A DNA stretch of 64,000 bases from RYN-230 sp963760405 (GTDB taxonomy: Bacteria; Actinomycetota; Actinomycetes; Streptosporangiales; Streptosporangiaceae): positions 62,001 through 126,000 of the forward strand of contig CAVXCV010000007.1 in NCBI GenBank assembly GCA_963760405.1, in the 5' to 3' direction. The notes under the pieces were generated by a model. It saw only the letters and a list, made by a program, of their open reading frames with translations. It had not been told where the DNA came from and made no database searches. A program made the position numbers and the translations under genes. Of this stretch, positions 45,092-55,761 are shown one piece after another (position 1 is the first letter of the stretch; each line of letters opens with the position of its first letter).

Positions 45092-45834
45092 CCGGTGTCC
45101 CGCATGCCGCGGCCCACGGTGGTGACCTGGTCCGCGATGCCTACCGAGCCATCCGGGCCGGGCAGCCACAACCACTGGGCCCGCGATCGTGCTGCCGCGC
45201 CCCGGCCTTCCGCGACCACCTGGACCCGGCGGGCGCGCAGCCGCCCGTGGCCGTCCCCGATCCCGGCCCATTCCTCGCGGGTCACCAGCAGCCGGAGCTG
45301 CGCACCCGCCCAGTCCCCCGCCACCACCAGCACGCCCCCGGAACGGCGCAGGGTGGCCCCCAGCCTCCGGAGCACCGGGACCGACGGCCGGTCCGGCGGG
45401 CACAACAGGACCAGCTCGCAGCCCTCCAGCAGTGAGGCGACCACCTGCGGCCAGGCCGCACCCGGATCTGCGACCAGCAGCATCCGGCCGGGATCCAGCC
45501 CGGCTTCGGCGGCCGAGGCCATCCCGAGCTGTGGCAGCCCGATCACCGCGGACCAGGCCCCGGCCATCGACGCAGCCGCGGCCAGCGCCAGGCAGAGCAG
45601 GCTCCACCGCCCGGCCGTCAGCACCGTGCCGCGGGGCAGCCCGGCAGGCAGCAAGCCCGCCAGGGCCGGGAGGACCGGCAGCGCGGGGAGGACCGGCAGC
45701 GCGGGGAGAGCCGGCGCCGACGGGAGTTCCAGCTCCCCCGGGAAATCCAGCGGTGCGGGGGAAACCGATGGCGCTCCGCCGGCCGCCGACTCCACCTCGT
45801 ATAGCCCTCTGACCTGGGCAATCCCCGTTCCCAT
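45088..45834 (-). CDS. imuA': ImuA'-like mutasome accessory protein
   Basis: 248 residues, RecA/SulA-like with a degenerate nucleotide fold (LPRGTVLTAGRWSLLCLALA; MLLVADPGAAWPQVVASLLE; GGVLVVAGDWAGAQLRLL). It is the first gene of the imuA'-imuB-dnaE2 set. The ATG at 45834 sits at or next to the predicted transcription start, with no ribosome site, so a leaderless message is likely. An 18-bp repeat (LPALPV) lies near residues 40-60. Confidence 0.82.
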   Translation of the reverse strand: MGTGIAQVRGLYEVESAAGGAPSVSPAPLDFPGELELPSAPALPALPVLPALPVLPALAGLLPAGLPRGTVLTAGRWSLLCLALAAAASMAGAWSAVIGLPQLGMASAAEAGLDPGRMLLVADPGAAWPQVVASLLEGCELVLLCPPDRPSVPVLRRLGATLRRSGGVLVVAGDWAGAQLRLLVTREEWAGIGDGHGRLRARRVQVVAEGRGAAARSRAQWLWLPGPDGSVGIADQVTTVGRGMRDTG

Positions 45835-45840
45835 GATGTC

Positions 45841-45870
45841 ACTATCGAATATGAATTCGATAGCTGTCAA
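45841..45870 (-). promoter_or_regulatory. imuA' promoter with SOS (LexA) box
   Basis: On the minus strand TTGACA (45870-45865) and GATAGT (45846-45841) are spaced by 18 bases. Within the spacer is TCGAATATGAATTCGA, part of a 22-bp perfect palindrome (45842-45863). It matches the actinobacterial LexA pattern TCGAAY-N4-RTTCGA. LexA binding would block RNA polymerase directly. Confidence 0.8.
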
Positions 45871-45978
45871 GCTGGGACTCGTGCGCCAGGGAGTAAATAC
45901 GGATGCCCATGACTTGTCCGGCTGCCCGCCGGACTCCACCCTGTTAGGGGATAACTCATAACGCAGAGGACGGCGAGG

Positions 45979-47507
45979 ATGTACCCAGGCAAGTACGCTG
46001 CGGAGAACGCTGACAAGGTCGCCGCGGTCCTGTACGAATCTGGCGAGACGCTCAGCTTCAGCGAGCTAGAAGACCGCTCCATCCGGCTGTCCCGGCTGCT
46101 GTACGACGCGGGACTGCGCCCCGGCGACACCATCGCGCTGGTATCGGAGAACAGCCTCCGCTACTTCGAGGTGTACTGGGCGGCGCTTCGCTCCGGGCTC
46201 TACCTGACCGCGGTCAACTGGCATCTCACCGCGGAGGAGAGCGCCTACATCGTCAACGACTGCGGCGCGCGCGCCCTGATCATCAACTCCGCGCAGGGGG
46301 AACTCGGCCGGTCGCTGCTTCCCGCGGCGGCAGACACCACGGTACGGCTGGCCTTCGGCGGAGCCGTGGACGGCTACGACAGTTACGAGAAGACCCTGGC
46401 GAACGCGCCGGCCGAGCCGCTGCCGGAGCAGCCCCTGGGCGGGGACATGCTGTACTCCTCAGGCACGACCGGCCGCCCCAAGGGGATCCGGTTCGAGCCG
46501 CAGCCGGTGAGCGTTATCGAGGGGAACCCGCAGGCGGTCCCGATCCTCGGCCTGTGGGGCTTCGACCGCAGCACCGTGTATCTCAGTCCCGCGCCGCTCT
46601 ACCACGCAGCTCCGCTGCGCTTCAGCAGCTGGGTGCAGATGGCTGGCGGCACCGTGGTCGTGCTGCACAAATTCGACCCGGAGCGGGCTCTGGCCGCGAT
46701 CGGAGATCACCACGTCACGCACAGCCAGTGGGTGCCGACGCACTTCGTCCGCATGCTCAAGCTGCCCGCCGGGGTGCGCGAGCGGTATGACCACCGCAGC
46801 CTCCGGGCGGCGATTCACGCGGCCGCGCCCTGCCCGGTCGAGGTCAAGCAGGCCATGATCGAGTGGTGGGGCCCGGTCATCCACGAGTACTACGCCGCGA
46901 CCGAAGGGGCAGGCATGACCATCATCCTGGCCCCGGACTGGCTGACCAAGCCGGGCTCGGTCGGCCGCGCCGTGGTCGGCGTGGTCCATGTCTGCGACGA
47001 CGACGGCCGCGAGCTGCCGGCGGCCAGATCGGCACTGTGTACTTCGAGCGGGACGAGCTGACCTTCCAGTACCACAACGACCCGGCCAAGACCGCGGCTG
47101 CGCAGCATCCACAGCACCCGTACTGGACCACGACCGGGGACGTGGGCTACCTCGATCAGGACGGCTACCTGTTCCTGACCGACCGCCGATCCTTCATGAT
47201 CATCTCGGGCGGGGTGAACATTTACCCGCAGGAAGTGGAGAACTGCCTGGCCATGCACCCGGACGTGCTCGACGTGGCGGTGATCGGCGTGCCCGACAGC
47301 GAGATGGGCGAGGCGGTCCTGGCCATTGTCCAGCCCATGTCAGGCGTGTCACCCGGACCGGAGCTCGAACGCGCGATCATCGGGTACGTCCGGGACCGCA
47401 TCGCGCATTACAAGGCACCCCGCCGCGTGGTCTTCGTCGAGGAACTGCCGCGCACGCCCGCGGGCAAGCTGCGCAAGCACCTGCTGCGCGCCGAATACTC
47501 TGGCTAG
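45979..47507 (+). pseudogene. acyl-CoA synthetase (AMP-binding), one frameshift
   Basis: About 509 residues. A3 motif MLYSSGTTGRPKGI, then HEYYAATEGAGMTII, TTGDVGYLDQDGYLFLTDRR, ISGGVNIYPQEVEN and the C-terminal Lys in RTPAGKLRKHLL. Adenylate-forming ligases activate acids as CoA thioesters. One base is missing near 47027 (ELPA then GQIGTVYFERDELTFQYHN), splitting the protein between N- and C-domains. The upstream region is shared with the divergent SOS operon. Confidence 0.83.
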
Positions 47508-47514
47508 CCCTGGA

Positions 47515-48996
47515 TCAGCTCCGGGTGGCGCCGTAGCCGAGGAGCGCCGCGAGGCCAAGGGCGCTGCGCGGAGCGTAGGCGATGCGCCAGAGGCCACCAT
47601 GCGCCGCGCCGTGCGCCTCTTCCTGCCACGGATGTGCCCCGGCTGCCCCGCCGCCGGTGTTCAGGTCGTGCACCAGCAACGCAGCCATCAGCACGGTGCA
47701 GGTGGCTGGCTCGAAGACCTCGACGCCGAACCGGTGCGCCCCGGCGTATGCGGCGGCCAGCGCGCGGTTCTTGGTCACCGAGCGGGTCCGGGTCGGCGGG
47801 GCCACGTTCAGCGACACGACCTGGCCGGTCTCCCGGGCGACCGTGGCCCGCCACCGGTGCAGCCGCTTGGACAGCGCATAGTTGGGGCCCTGCTGCGCCA
47901 CCAGGCTGTCGTTGATGCCGGGGTCGGTCCCCGGCAGGTAGGCGCGGCGGAGCAGGCGGCCGCCGGACAGCGTGCGCAGCGGGCGACCCGCCAGCTTTGC
48001 CGCCCGCGACCTGGCGGCGTACGCATGCACGGACTGGGCCACCGCATCAGCCGGGACGGCGAACACGTCAGTCGGGGTGGCCAGGAAGGCGAGCGCGACG
48101 TCGCCGCGTTCCGCCTGCACGCGGAGGGTCAGCGCATCCACTGCGGCGCAGACCCGCACGTTGGCGGCGCCATCGGCGTAGACGTAGTTGCCGAGGACCA
48201 GCGGGCCGGGCAGGCTGGCCAGCCAGCCAGCGGCCGCCGGGACCTCACTGACCAGGTCGATGCCAGCTGCCTGGGTGACCTCCGCGGGATCATCAGGAGC
48301 GTCCTGGGCCACGGGCACCAGGAGCGTTCCGGCGCTGCGCCGCGCTACCTCCAGCACCCGTTCCCAGAGCGGGCGCCGGGGCAGGTCCACGGCGGCCACC
48401 TGGGCGCCCCAGCTGAGCAGCGCGGGAAGCGGGCCGATCTCAGCGCCCGCGCCCGTCGCGACCAGAGTCCGGCCGGGCAGCCGGAGCCACTCCGGGTGGG
48501 CCGCCACGGTCCGCACCGCGGTCGCACAGGACGGCTCGATCACCCCGTTGGCCACCCAGGTGTCCAGCTGGCGGGTCAGGGCATCGCCGGTCAGCCGCGC
48601 CCCGTGGTAGGGCAGCGAGAATTCCTGTTCTGGCTGGCCCGTGCCGGTCAGCGGGACCGTGCGGAGGGACCGTTGCGGCTTGGCGGAGAGCACGGCGTCC
48701 AGCGCGTCCTCGGTGCCATTGGGCGCCACGACCCGCATCCGCTGGTGCAGCGAGTCCAGACCGTCCTGGGCCACCGAGAGCGCGGCATCCCGGGACGCCA
48801 GCCCGGCTTCGACCAGGCGGCGGAAGTGCACCAGGTAACCGGTGCGCCAGTTCGTCTCCTGCTCCGCGCCGAGCGCACCGACCGGGTCGGCCCGGCGCAG
48901 CGCGTCCGCGACCACCGCCCGGCCCAGCGCGGATGTACTCCGGCGCCCGTCCCCGGCGGCGGGGAAGGCGACCCCCGCTGGCTCATCCCCGCTCAT
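47515..48996 (-). CDS. conserved protein of unknown function, P450-linked
   Basis: 493 residues, intact. A Rossmann-like segment is seen in RTLVATGAGAEIGPLPALLS then WGAQVAAVDLPRR. Later parts include PLVLGNYVYADGAANVRVCA and a C-terminal helix pair ending AYAPRSALGLAALLGYG. I do not recognise a named family, but the length and the conserved glycine loop suggest an enzyme. Its ATG overlaps the P450 stop (ATGA), so the two are translationally coupled and probably act in one pathway. Confidence 0.75.
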   Translation of the reverse strand: MSGDEPAGVAFPAAGDGRRSTSALGRAVVADALRRADPVGALGAEQETNWRTGYLVHFRRLVEAGLASRDAALSVAQDGLDSLHQRMRVVAPNGTEDALDAVLSAKPQRSLRTVPLTGTGQPEQEFSLPYHGARLTGDALTRQLDTWVANGVIEPSCATAVRTVAAHPEWLRLPGRTLVATGAGAEIGPLPALLSWGAQVAAVDLPRRPLWERVLEVARRSAGTLLVPVAQDAPDDPAEVTQAAGIDLVSEVPAAAGWLASLPGPLVLGNYVYADGAANVRVCAAVDALTLRVQAERGDVALAFLATPTDVFAVPADAVAQSVHAYAARSRAAKLAGRPLRTLSGGRLLRRAYLPGTDPGINDSLVAQQGPNYALSKRLHRWRATVARETGQVVSLNVAPPTRTRSVTKNRALAAAYAGAHRFGVEVFEPATCTVLMAALLVHDLNTGGGAAGAHPWQEEAHGAAHGGLWRIAYAPRSALGLAALLGYGATRS

Positions 48997-50228
48997 CGCG
49001 TCCCCCGCTCATCGCGTTCCCGCTCATCCCGCTCCCCCCCGGCGCGGACCGGGAAGACCAGCGGCAGCCGGTCGATACCGACCAGCCCGGCGGGCCAGCG
49101 GACCTGCGGGGCGGGCCCCGGGGCCAGCTCGTAGTCCGGTATCCGGCGGTGCCACTCGGCCAGCGCCACCCGCATCTCCATCCGGGCCAGGTGCGAGCCG
49201 AGGCAGCGGTGCGGGCCGCCGCCGAACGCCAGGTTCCGCTCCTGACGGCCGAAGTCGATCACGTCCGGGTCGGCGTGCACGGCCGGGTCCCGGTCCGCCA
49301 CAGCCAGCGCGATATGCACGCTCGCGCCCGCCGGGATGACCTGCCCGGCCAGGTCGATGTCCTGAGTGGCCACCCGGGGCACCCAGACGGTCGGCCCGTC
49401 GAAGCGCAGCAGTTCCTCGACCGCGGCGGGGATCATCGCGGGATCGGCGGCGATCTGCTGCCGGAGGTCCGGCCGGGCAGCCAGGATCGCGAAGGTCGTG
49501 CTCAGCGCGGAGGTCACGGTTTCCAGCCCAGCCAGCACGAACAGGAAGGACAGCCCGTAGATCTCCGCGTCGCTGAGCCGCTCGTCGCTGGTGTCCGCCA
49601 GCAACTGGCCGAGCAGCCCGGCGGTCGTCCCGGTGCGACGGCATTCCCCGACGTGCCCGACCAGGTACTCGAAGAGTTCCGCGCCGAGCCGGACGGCCCG
49701 CTCCGCGGGCGGCTCTCCGGCCTGGAAGCCGAAGTTGTTCAGCAGGCCTTCCTTCCAGGCGATCAGCCGGTCCTGGTCGCCCAGTGGCAGGCCGAACATG
49801 GTGAGGAAGACCTGGGCGGGCAGCGGCGCGGCCAGCTCCGCGACCAGGTCACACTCGCCCCGCCCGGCGAAGCCGTCGATCAGCTGGCGGGCCAGGGATG
49901 CTACCTCTGGCCGCCAGGCCGCGATGCTTCGCGGGCTGAAGAACGGCTGCAGGACCCGCCGGTAGCGGGTGTGCTCCGGGGGGTCGAAGGCAATAGGGAC
50001 CAGCGGCAGCGGGCTGCCGATCGTGAAAGCCCGCTCGGAGGAGAAGAGTCCGGGCTGCTTCAACGCGAACTCGGCTCCCTCGGCGGACACGACGATGTAG
50101 GGGCCGCGCGCGTTACGGGTCACCGGCCCGGCCTCGCGGAGGATCGTGTAGGCGGCGGTCCGGTCCTCCGCCACGGGCAGCTGCTCGAGCAGGAAACCGC
50201 TGACTGGCACCGACGCTGGCTGATCCAT
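48993..50228 (-). CDS. cytochrome P450
   Basis: 411 residues. The I-helix FVLAGLETVTSAL (acid-alcohol pair E-T), the EELLR motif of the K-helix, and the heme loop FGGGPHRCLGSHLARMEM with the axial Cys are all present. GGAGG before the ATG at 50228 fixes the start. Bacterial class I P450s need ferredoxin; no ferredoxin gene is adjacent. Divergent to an acyl-CoA ligase, so a fatty acid, sterol or related lipid substrate is a reasonable guess. Confidence 0.95.
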   Translation of the reverse strand: MDQPASVPVSGFLLEQLPVAEDRTAAYTILREAGPVTRNARGPYIVVSAEGAEFALKQPGLFSSERAFTIGSPLPLVPIAFDPPEHTRYRRVLQPFFSPRSIAAWRPEVASLARQLIDGFAGRGECDLVAELAAPLPAQVFLTMFGLPLGDQDRLIAWKEGLLNNFGFQAGEPPAERAVRLGAELFEYLVGHVGECRRTGTTAGLLGQLLADTSDERLSDAEIYGLSFLFVLAGLETVTSALSTTFAILAARPDLRQQIAADPAMIPAAVEELLRFDGPTVWVPRVATQDIDLAGQVIPAGASVHIALAVADRDPAVHADPDVIDFGRQERNLAFGGGPHRCLGSHLARMEMRVALAEWHRRIPDYELAPGPAPQVRWPAGLVGIDRLPLVFPVRAGGERDERERDERGTR

Positions 50229-50453
50229 CGTCCCTCCGCTGCCGGGCCCCGGCGCACCCCAAGGCACACCTGAGGAGGCACCTGAACGCACCCTACGTGG
50301 CGCGGCCGGCTCGCCGCATTCACCCCGTTCCGGGAATCAGATCCCGTTTGGCCCAGACCTGTCCGCGCCACGCCGGTCAGCAGGCATGATTCCAGTGGGG
50401 CTACCCGCGGGTACAAAAGGAACAGCGGTGCAACAGCGACCGGGGAGAGCGTG

Positions 50454-51988
<1,535 letters not shown>

Positions 51989-51992
<4 letters not shown>

Positions 51993-52866
51993 CGGCTGAC
52001 AGCTGCGACGCAGCCTTTGCTGAGGATTCAGCCTGCCGCAGCCCCAGGAAAAACCTCAATTCATCAACGCTGGCGGGCAGCAGCTGCGCGTCTCGATACG
52101 TCGCGGGGACCCGGGGCGGCTGCCGTTGCTGCTCATCAACGGCATCGGTGCCAGCCTGGAACTGCTGCAGCCGTTCGTGGACGCCCTCGATCCGGCGCTC
52201 GGCGTGATCAGGTTCGACGTGCCCGGGGCCGGGGAGTCGCCGCTGCCACCGCGCCCGTACCGGTTCTCCGGGCTGGCCCGGCTGATCGCCCAGATGCTGA
52301 CCGAGCTCGGCCACGACCAGGTCGATGTGCTGGGCATCTCCTGGGGCGGCGGGGCCGCGCAGCAGTTCGCGTTCTCGCAGCGGGCGCGGTGCCGCCGGCT
52401 GGTCCTGGTCAGCACCGGTACCGGCGCGACCATGGTACCCGGGCCGCCCAGCGTGCTTTTCCGGATGATCACGCCCCGCCGTTACACCGACCCGGGTTTC
52501 CTGACCCGGGCGGCGGCGACCCTGTACGGCGGGTCCGCCCGGCATGACCCGCAGCAGGTGGCCGTGGCCCTGCAGGGATACGGCCGTCCCGGGCCGCAGC
52601 GTGGCTACTTCTACCAGCTCGCTGCCGCAACGGCCTGGACGAGCGCGCCGTTCCTGCCGCTGCTCCGGCAGCCGACCCTGATCCTGTCCGGGGATGACGA
52701 CCCGATCATCCCGCTGGTCAACGCCCGGATGCTGCACCGGCTCATTCCCGGGTCGCGGCTGCATGTCTTTCCCGGCGGCCATCTCGGCCTGATCACCGAG
52801 GCGGCGCAGCTCGCGCCCGTGGTGCAGGGTTTCCTCACCGCTGCCCCGGGCACTGGCAGGAGATAA
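51989..52866 (+). pseudogene. alpha/beta hydrolase, N-terminal frameshift
   Basis: About 290 residues. The main frame holds FINAGGQQLRVSIRRGDPGR, LLINGIGASLELLQPFVDAL (oxyanion region), the nucleophile VLGISWGGGAAQQFAF, the acid LILSGDDDPIIPL and the His FPGGHLGLI. No start codon lies in that frame after its upstream TGA. The GTG at 51989, overlapping the ligase stop, opens another frame (MTADSCDAAFAEDSACR) that would join it with one shift near 52040. Poly(3-hydroxyalkanoate) depolymerases and lipases share this pattern. Confidence 0.72.
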
Positions 52867-52882
52867 CCGCACGGGAGGACCG

Positions 52883-53140
52883 ATGACACTGGCTCCGGAC
52901 GCTGACTTCTACGCACTGGAATCACTGCTCGATGACGCCGGGCGGGACCTGCTCCGGCAGGTCAGGGAGTTCATGGAGAAGTCGGTCCAGCCGGTCATCA
53001 ACGACTACTGGATCCTGCTGGAGAACCAGGTGGGCCGGTTCGTGGCGGACGCCGAGGCCATCTACTCCTACGAGGGCACCCGGGAGATCAACACGCTCAT
53101 CGTCGGCCGCGCCATCACCGGTCTGAGCGCCTTCGTCTGA
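52883..53140 (+). pseudogene. acyl-CoA dehydrogenase, internally deleted
   Basis: 85 codons: residues 1-46 (DFYALESLLDDAGRDLLRQV ... EFMEKSVQPVINDYW) are the N-terminus of an acyl-CoA dehydrogenase, and residues 50-85 (RFVADAEAIYSYEGTREINT then LIVGRAITGLSAFV) are its C-terminus. About 300 residues of the flavin and catalytic core are gone, with the frame kept. It has a good ribosome site (GGGAGG) and may still be translated, but cannot be an enzyme. Confidence 0.8.
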
Positions 53141-53150
53141 GCTGGGTGGA

Positions 53151-53528
53151 TCAGGCCTGCCCGGGCGCTCCCTTTGGCTTTTTCGGCTTCTTGGCGGGCA
53201 GTGTCCCGGCGTAGGCGCGGGACCGGCGCACCCAGTCGTCCACGGCGTCGTCACTGGCCAGCGCGGCGGGCACGACCACGTACTCCTTCATCGGCCGGCC
53301 CGGCATCGGCTCGAACAGCGCCGCGTCATAGGTGGCCAGGAACTCGGCCCGGTCCGGCTCGGCCAGCCGCAGGATGAGCGAGTCCTCGTGCAGCGCCATG
53401 AACATGTTGCCGCCGAGCACGCAGCTGGGATAGCCGAACATCTGCTTGCGGTCGGCGTCGCCGGCCAGCTCGGCCAGCTCGTCGAACCGGGCGACCAGCT
53501 CCGGCGGTGACTTACGGAACGTCGGCAT
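53151..53528 (-). CDS. TfoX N-terminal domain protein
   Basis: 125 residues with the TfoX/Sxy N-terminal pattern: KQMFGYPSCVLGGNMFMALH, LRLAEPDRAEFLATY, and MKEYVVVPAALASDDAVDDW; a Lys/Pro-rich tail follows. In actinobacteria these are stand-alone proteins of unknown role, not competence regulators. AGGGGGAG precedes the ATG. Confidence 0.88.
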   Translation of the reverse strand: MPTFRKSPPELVARFDELAELAGDADRKQMFGYPSCVLGGNMFMALHEDSLILRLAEPDRAEFLATYDAALFEPMPGRPMKEYVVVPAALASDDAVDDWVRRSRAYAGTLPAKKPKKPKGAPGQA

Positions 53529-53552
53529 GGCTCCCCCTCAGCACTGGTCGGC

Positions 53553-53620
53553 CCACGCTGGCCAGCCCACCTAGCCGGACAGCGCTGGCCAGCCCACACT
53601 AGCCGGACAGCGCTGGCCGG
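53553..53620. repeat. 29-bp direct repeat (2 copies)
   Basis: Two copies of a segment starting CCAGCCCACCTAGCCGGACA and ending CGCTGGCC, in the gap between the TfoX-like gene and the acetyltransferase. Confidence 0.75.
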
Positions 53621-53635
53621 AGGGATGATGCCCGC

Positions 53636-54109
53636 ATGGTGGCCGGGCAATCCGGGGCGGCCCGCAGCGGGACAGGGGTGGCGCTGCGGCCGGCTGTCCC
53701 CGCCGACCTAGAGTTCTGCTTCCGGCTGCACCGCGCCGCCATGGGCGAGTACATCACCGCGGTCTGGGGATGGGACGAGCAGTTCCAGCGCGACCACGAA
53801 CGCGGCGCCTTCGCCCCGGGCCGCTGGCAGATCATCACCGCCGATGGCGCGGACGTCGGGATGATCCACGTCGATTACCGGCCGGATGAGATCTACCTCT
53901 CCCGGATCGAGATCCTGCCCGGCTATCAGGGCCGGGGCATCGGCACCGCGCTGATCGGCGCGCTCATCGATGAAGCCCGGCAGCGGGGCCAGGCCTTCGG
54001 GCTCGAGGTGCTCACCGTCAACCGCCGCGCCCACGCGCTGTACCTGCGGCTCGGCCTGACCGAAGTAGCCAGGCGCGGCGACCTCAAGATCATAATGCGC
54101 CTCGGCTGA
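53636..54109 (+). CDS. GNAT-family N-acetyltransferase
   Basis: 157 residues. LRPAVPADLEFCFRLHRAAM at the start and the acetyl-CoA loop YQGRGIGTALIGALIDEARQ (Q/R-x-x-G-x-G/A) followed by LEVLTVNRRAHALYLRLGLT are diagnostic. Substrate unknown. GGAGGG lies upstream of the ATG, at a rather long distance. Confidence 0.92.
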   Translation: MVAGQSGAARSGTGVALRPAVPADLEFCFRLHRAAMGEYITAVWGWDEQFQRDHERGAFAPGRWQIITADGADVGMIHVDYRPDEIYLSRIEILPGYQGRGIGTALIGALIDEARQRGQAFGLEVLTVNRRAHALYLRLGLTEVARRGDLKIIMRLG

Positions 54110-54154
54110 GGCCATACCGGTCCCGGATACGCCGCCCTGGCCCCGGGTTGCACC

Positions 54155-54233
54155 GCCCCCTGTGCGGGAGGCGCGCAAGCCCCTGTGTGCGGGAGGCGCG
54201 CAAGCCCCCTGTGTGCGGGAGGCGCGTAAGCCG
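54155..54233. repeat. 25/26-bp tandem repeat (3 copies)
   Basis: Three copies of TGTGCGGGAGGCGCGCAAGC plus a C-rich spacer, directly upstream of the MucR-like gene. The last copy has GCGTAAG. It may form repeated regulatory sites or be an intergenic minisatellite. Confidence 0.8.
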
Positions 54234-54276
54234 ATAGTCTCATTGTGACTACTGCGCTGTCCGCGGGGAGGTCGCC

Positions 54277-55374
54277 ATGACGCCGAGCGCACCAGCCCGT
54301 GCCGTGGCCGGCCTGCCCAGTGGACCGGCCGGGCCCGCCATGCCCCCCGCGCTCACCCTCGTGCCCGGGCGCCATCCCGCGGTCGGCGTGCTGCCGGACG
54401 GCACCCCCTACTACGCGCCGATCGGCGCGGTCATCGCCGATGGCGCGCTGGTCACCTGCCACCTGTGCGGCCGGTGGCTGCGCTCGGTGACCGCGCACCT
54501 GCGCGGGCACGGCTGGACCAAGGACGCTTACTGCGCCGCGTTCGGCCTGGAGCGCGGCCAGTCCCTGGAAGGCGCCGAGACCCGCAAGCTCCGGGCCGCC
54601 GCGTTCGCCTCCCGGCTGGTCTTCGACCCGGCGATCCGGGAGGGCAGCGCCGCGGGCCGGCAGCGGGCACGGGACGGCCAACTGGCCCGGGACGCCGCCA
54701 TCGCGGCCCGCGGCCGACCTGTCCCGGAGCAGCGGCGCCGGAAGAACCTGCAGGCGCTGGCCACAGTCACCCCGGCGACCGTGGTCCGGGCAAACCGGGA
54801 CCGGGCCGGGCGGCACCTCGCTGAGGTAGCCGCGGCCGTGGCCCGGCAGCTTGGGTTCCCCGATATCGGCAGCTTCGTCCGGGCCCGGGCCGAGACGGGC
54901 GCCAGCCTGGGCGCCATCAGCCGCGAAGCCGGGCTGCACAAGGACTGGCTGTCCCGGCATCTCGGCGATCTCGATCCCGCCGCCGCGGCAGCCGCCCGGC
55001 AGCACCGCCCGGATCGCTGGGACGGCCGGTGGCGGCCTGCGCTGGCCCGGCTCGGGTTCCCCGATGTCGCCAGTTACCTCCGCGACCGGCACATCGTCAG
55101 GCACTGGACGGTGAACGCCATCGCCGCCGAGGCAGGCCTGACCCATCACGCGGTGGAGTCCGCACTGCGCCGCCACGGCCTGGACCGGACCGCGCACGCG
55201 GCCAAACGGCACGCGGCCGGGCAGCGCGCGGCGACCTGCGCCGCTGGACTGGGCTTCACCAGCATGGCCGAGTACGTGACCCAGCGCCGGGCCGCGGGCT
55301 GGACCTGGCAGGCCATGGCCGCGGAATCCGGCCAGCCGCAGACCTGGCTCCGCCGCCAGGCCCCCAGCCCCTGA
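54277..55374 (+). CDS. MucR/Ros-like zinc-finger protein with three repeated HTH modules
   Basis: 365 residues. Near residue 61 is a Ros/MucR-type finger, CHLCGRWLRSVTAHLRGHGW (C-x2-C...H-x3-H), followed by DAYCAAFGLERGQSL, the usual continuation. After an Arg-rich stretch come three related modules: LGFPDIGSFVRARAETGASL, LGFPDVASYLRDRHIVRHWT and LGFTSMAEYVTQRRAAGWTW, each leading into a helix-turn-helix-like segment (AISREAGLHKDWLSRHL; AIAAEAGLTHHAVESAL; AMAAESGQPQTWLRRQ). A multi-site DNA-binding regulator is likely. GGGGAGG precedes the ATG. Confidence 0.8.
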   Translation: MTPSAPARAVAGLPSGPAGPAMPPALTLVPGRHPAVGVLPDGTPYYAPIGAVIADGALVTCHLCGRWLRSVTAHLRGHGWTKDAYCAAFGLERGQSLEGAETRKLRAAAFASRLVFDPAIREGSAAGRQRARDGQLARDAAIAARGRPVPEQRRRKNLQALATVTPATVVRANRDRAGRHLAEVAAAVARQLGFPDIGSFVRARAETGASLGAISREAGLHKDWLSRHLGDLDPAAAAAARQHRPDRWDGRWRPALARLGFPDVASYLRDRHIVRHWTVNAIAAEAGLTHHAVESALRRHGLDRTAHAAKRHAAGQRAATCAAGLGFTSMAEYVTQRRAAGWTWQAMAAESGQPQTWLRRQAPSP

Positions 55375-55431
55375 CCCGGCGGGCGGTGTTACCGGAGGGG
55401 TCAATGTGGCCCCAGGTGCGCCGACGCCGGG

Positions 55432-55519
55432 CCAACGCCGCTTATGTGGTGGGAAACGGACCAACGCCGCTTATGTGGTGGGAAATATGCATATGCGATG
55501 CACTCCCCACCACATAACG
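55432..55519. repeat. direct plus inverted repeat element
   Basis: A 25-bp sequence starting CCAACGCCGCTTATGTGG occurs twice exactly (55432-55456, 55461-55485), 29 bases apart. CCCACCACATAA at 55506-55517 is inverted to both, giving a 12-bp stem around a 23-base loop that itself contains the palindrome ATATGCATAT. It may be a terminator, a small-RNA gene or a mobile-element end. Confidence 0.8.
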
Positions 55520-55761
55520 ACGGGGGACAGCCGTGTTGCTGGGAGTGCGGGGCTGACGAGACGGATGGGGTTGACGTGACGCCGGGTTCCTGTGGGCCAG
55601 GCCGCCGAAGGGGCCTCCGGGGACCAGGGAGCGGGCCGGAGGGACTCCCCGACTGTGGACGAGGGAACTCGGTGACCGGGGTACGGCATCCAGGTCATGG
55701 GCCTGCACCGAATACCCCGTATCAGGCCGACTAGTAGTACGCAGCTACCTGTGATTCGTTG

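Noticed and set aside
45092..45607. ImuB extended to 660 residues
   Set aside because: The additional N-terminal part is antisense to ImuA' and lacks the Y-family start; the GTG at 45091 with GTGA overlap is better.
55520..55760. Cobalamin or NiCo riboswitch before the nickel permease
   Set aside because: I could not find the conserved cores of either class; the only interpretable site is the Nur-like box.
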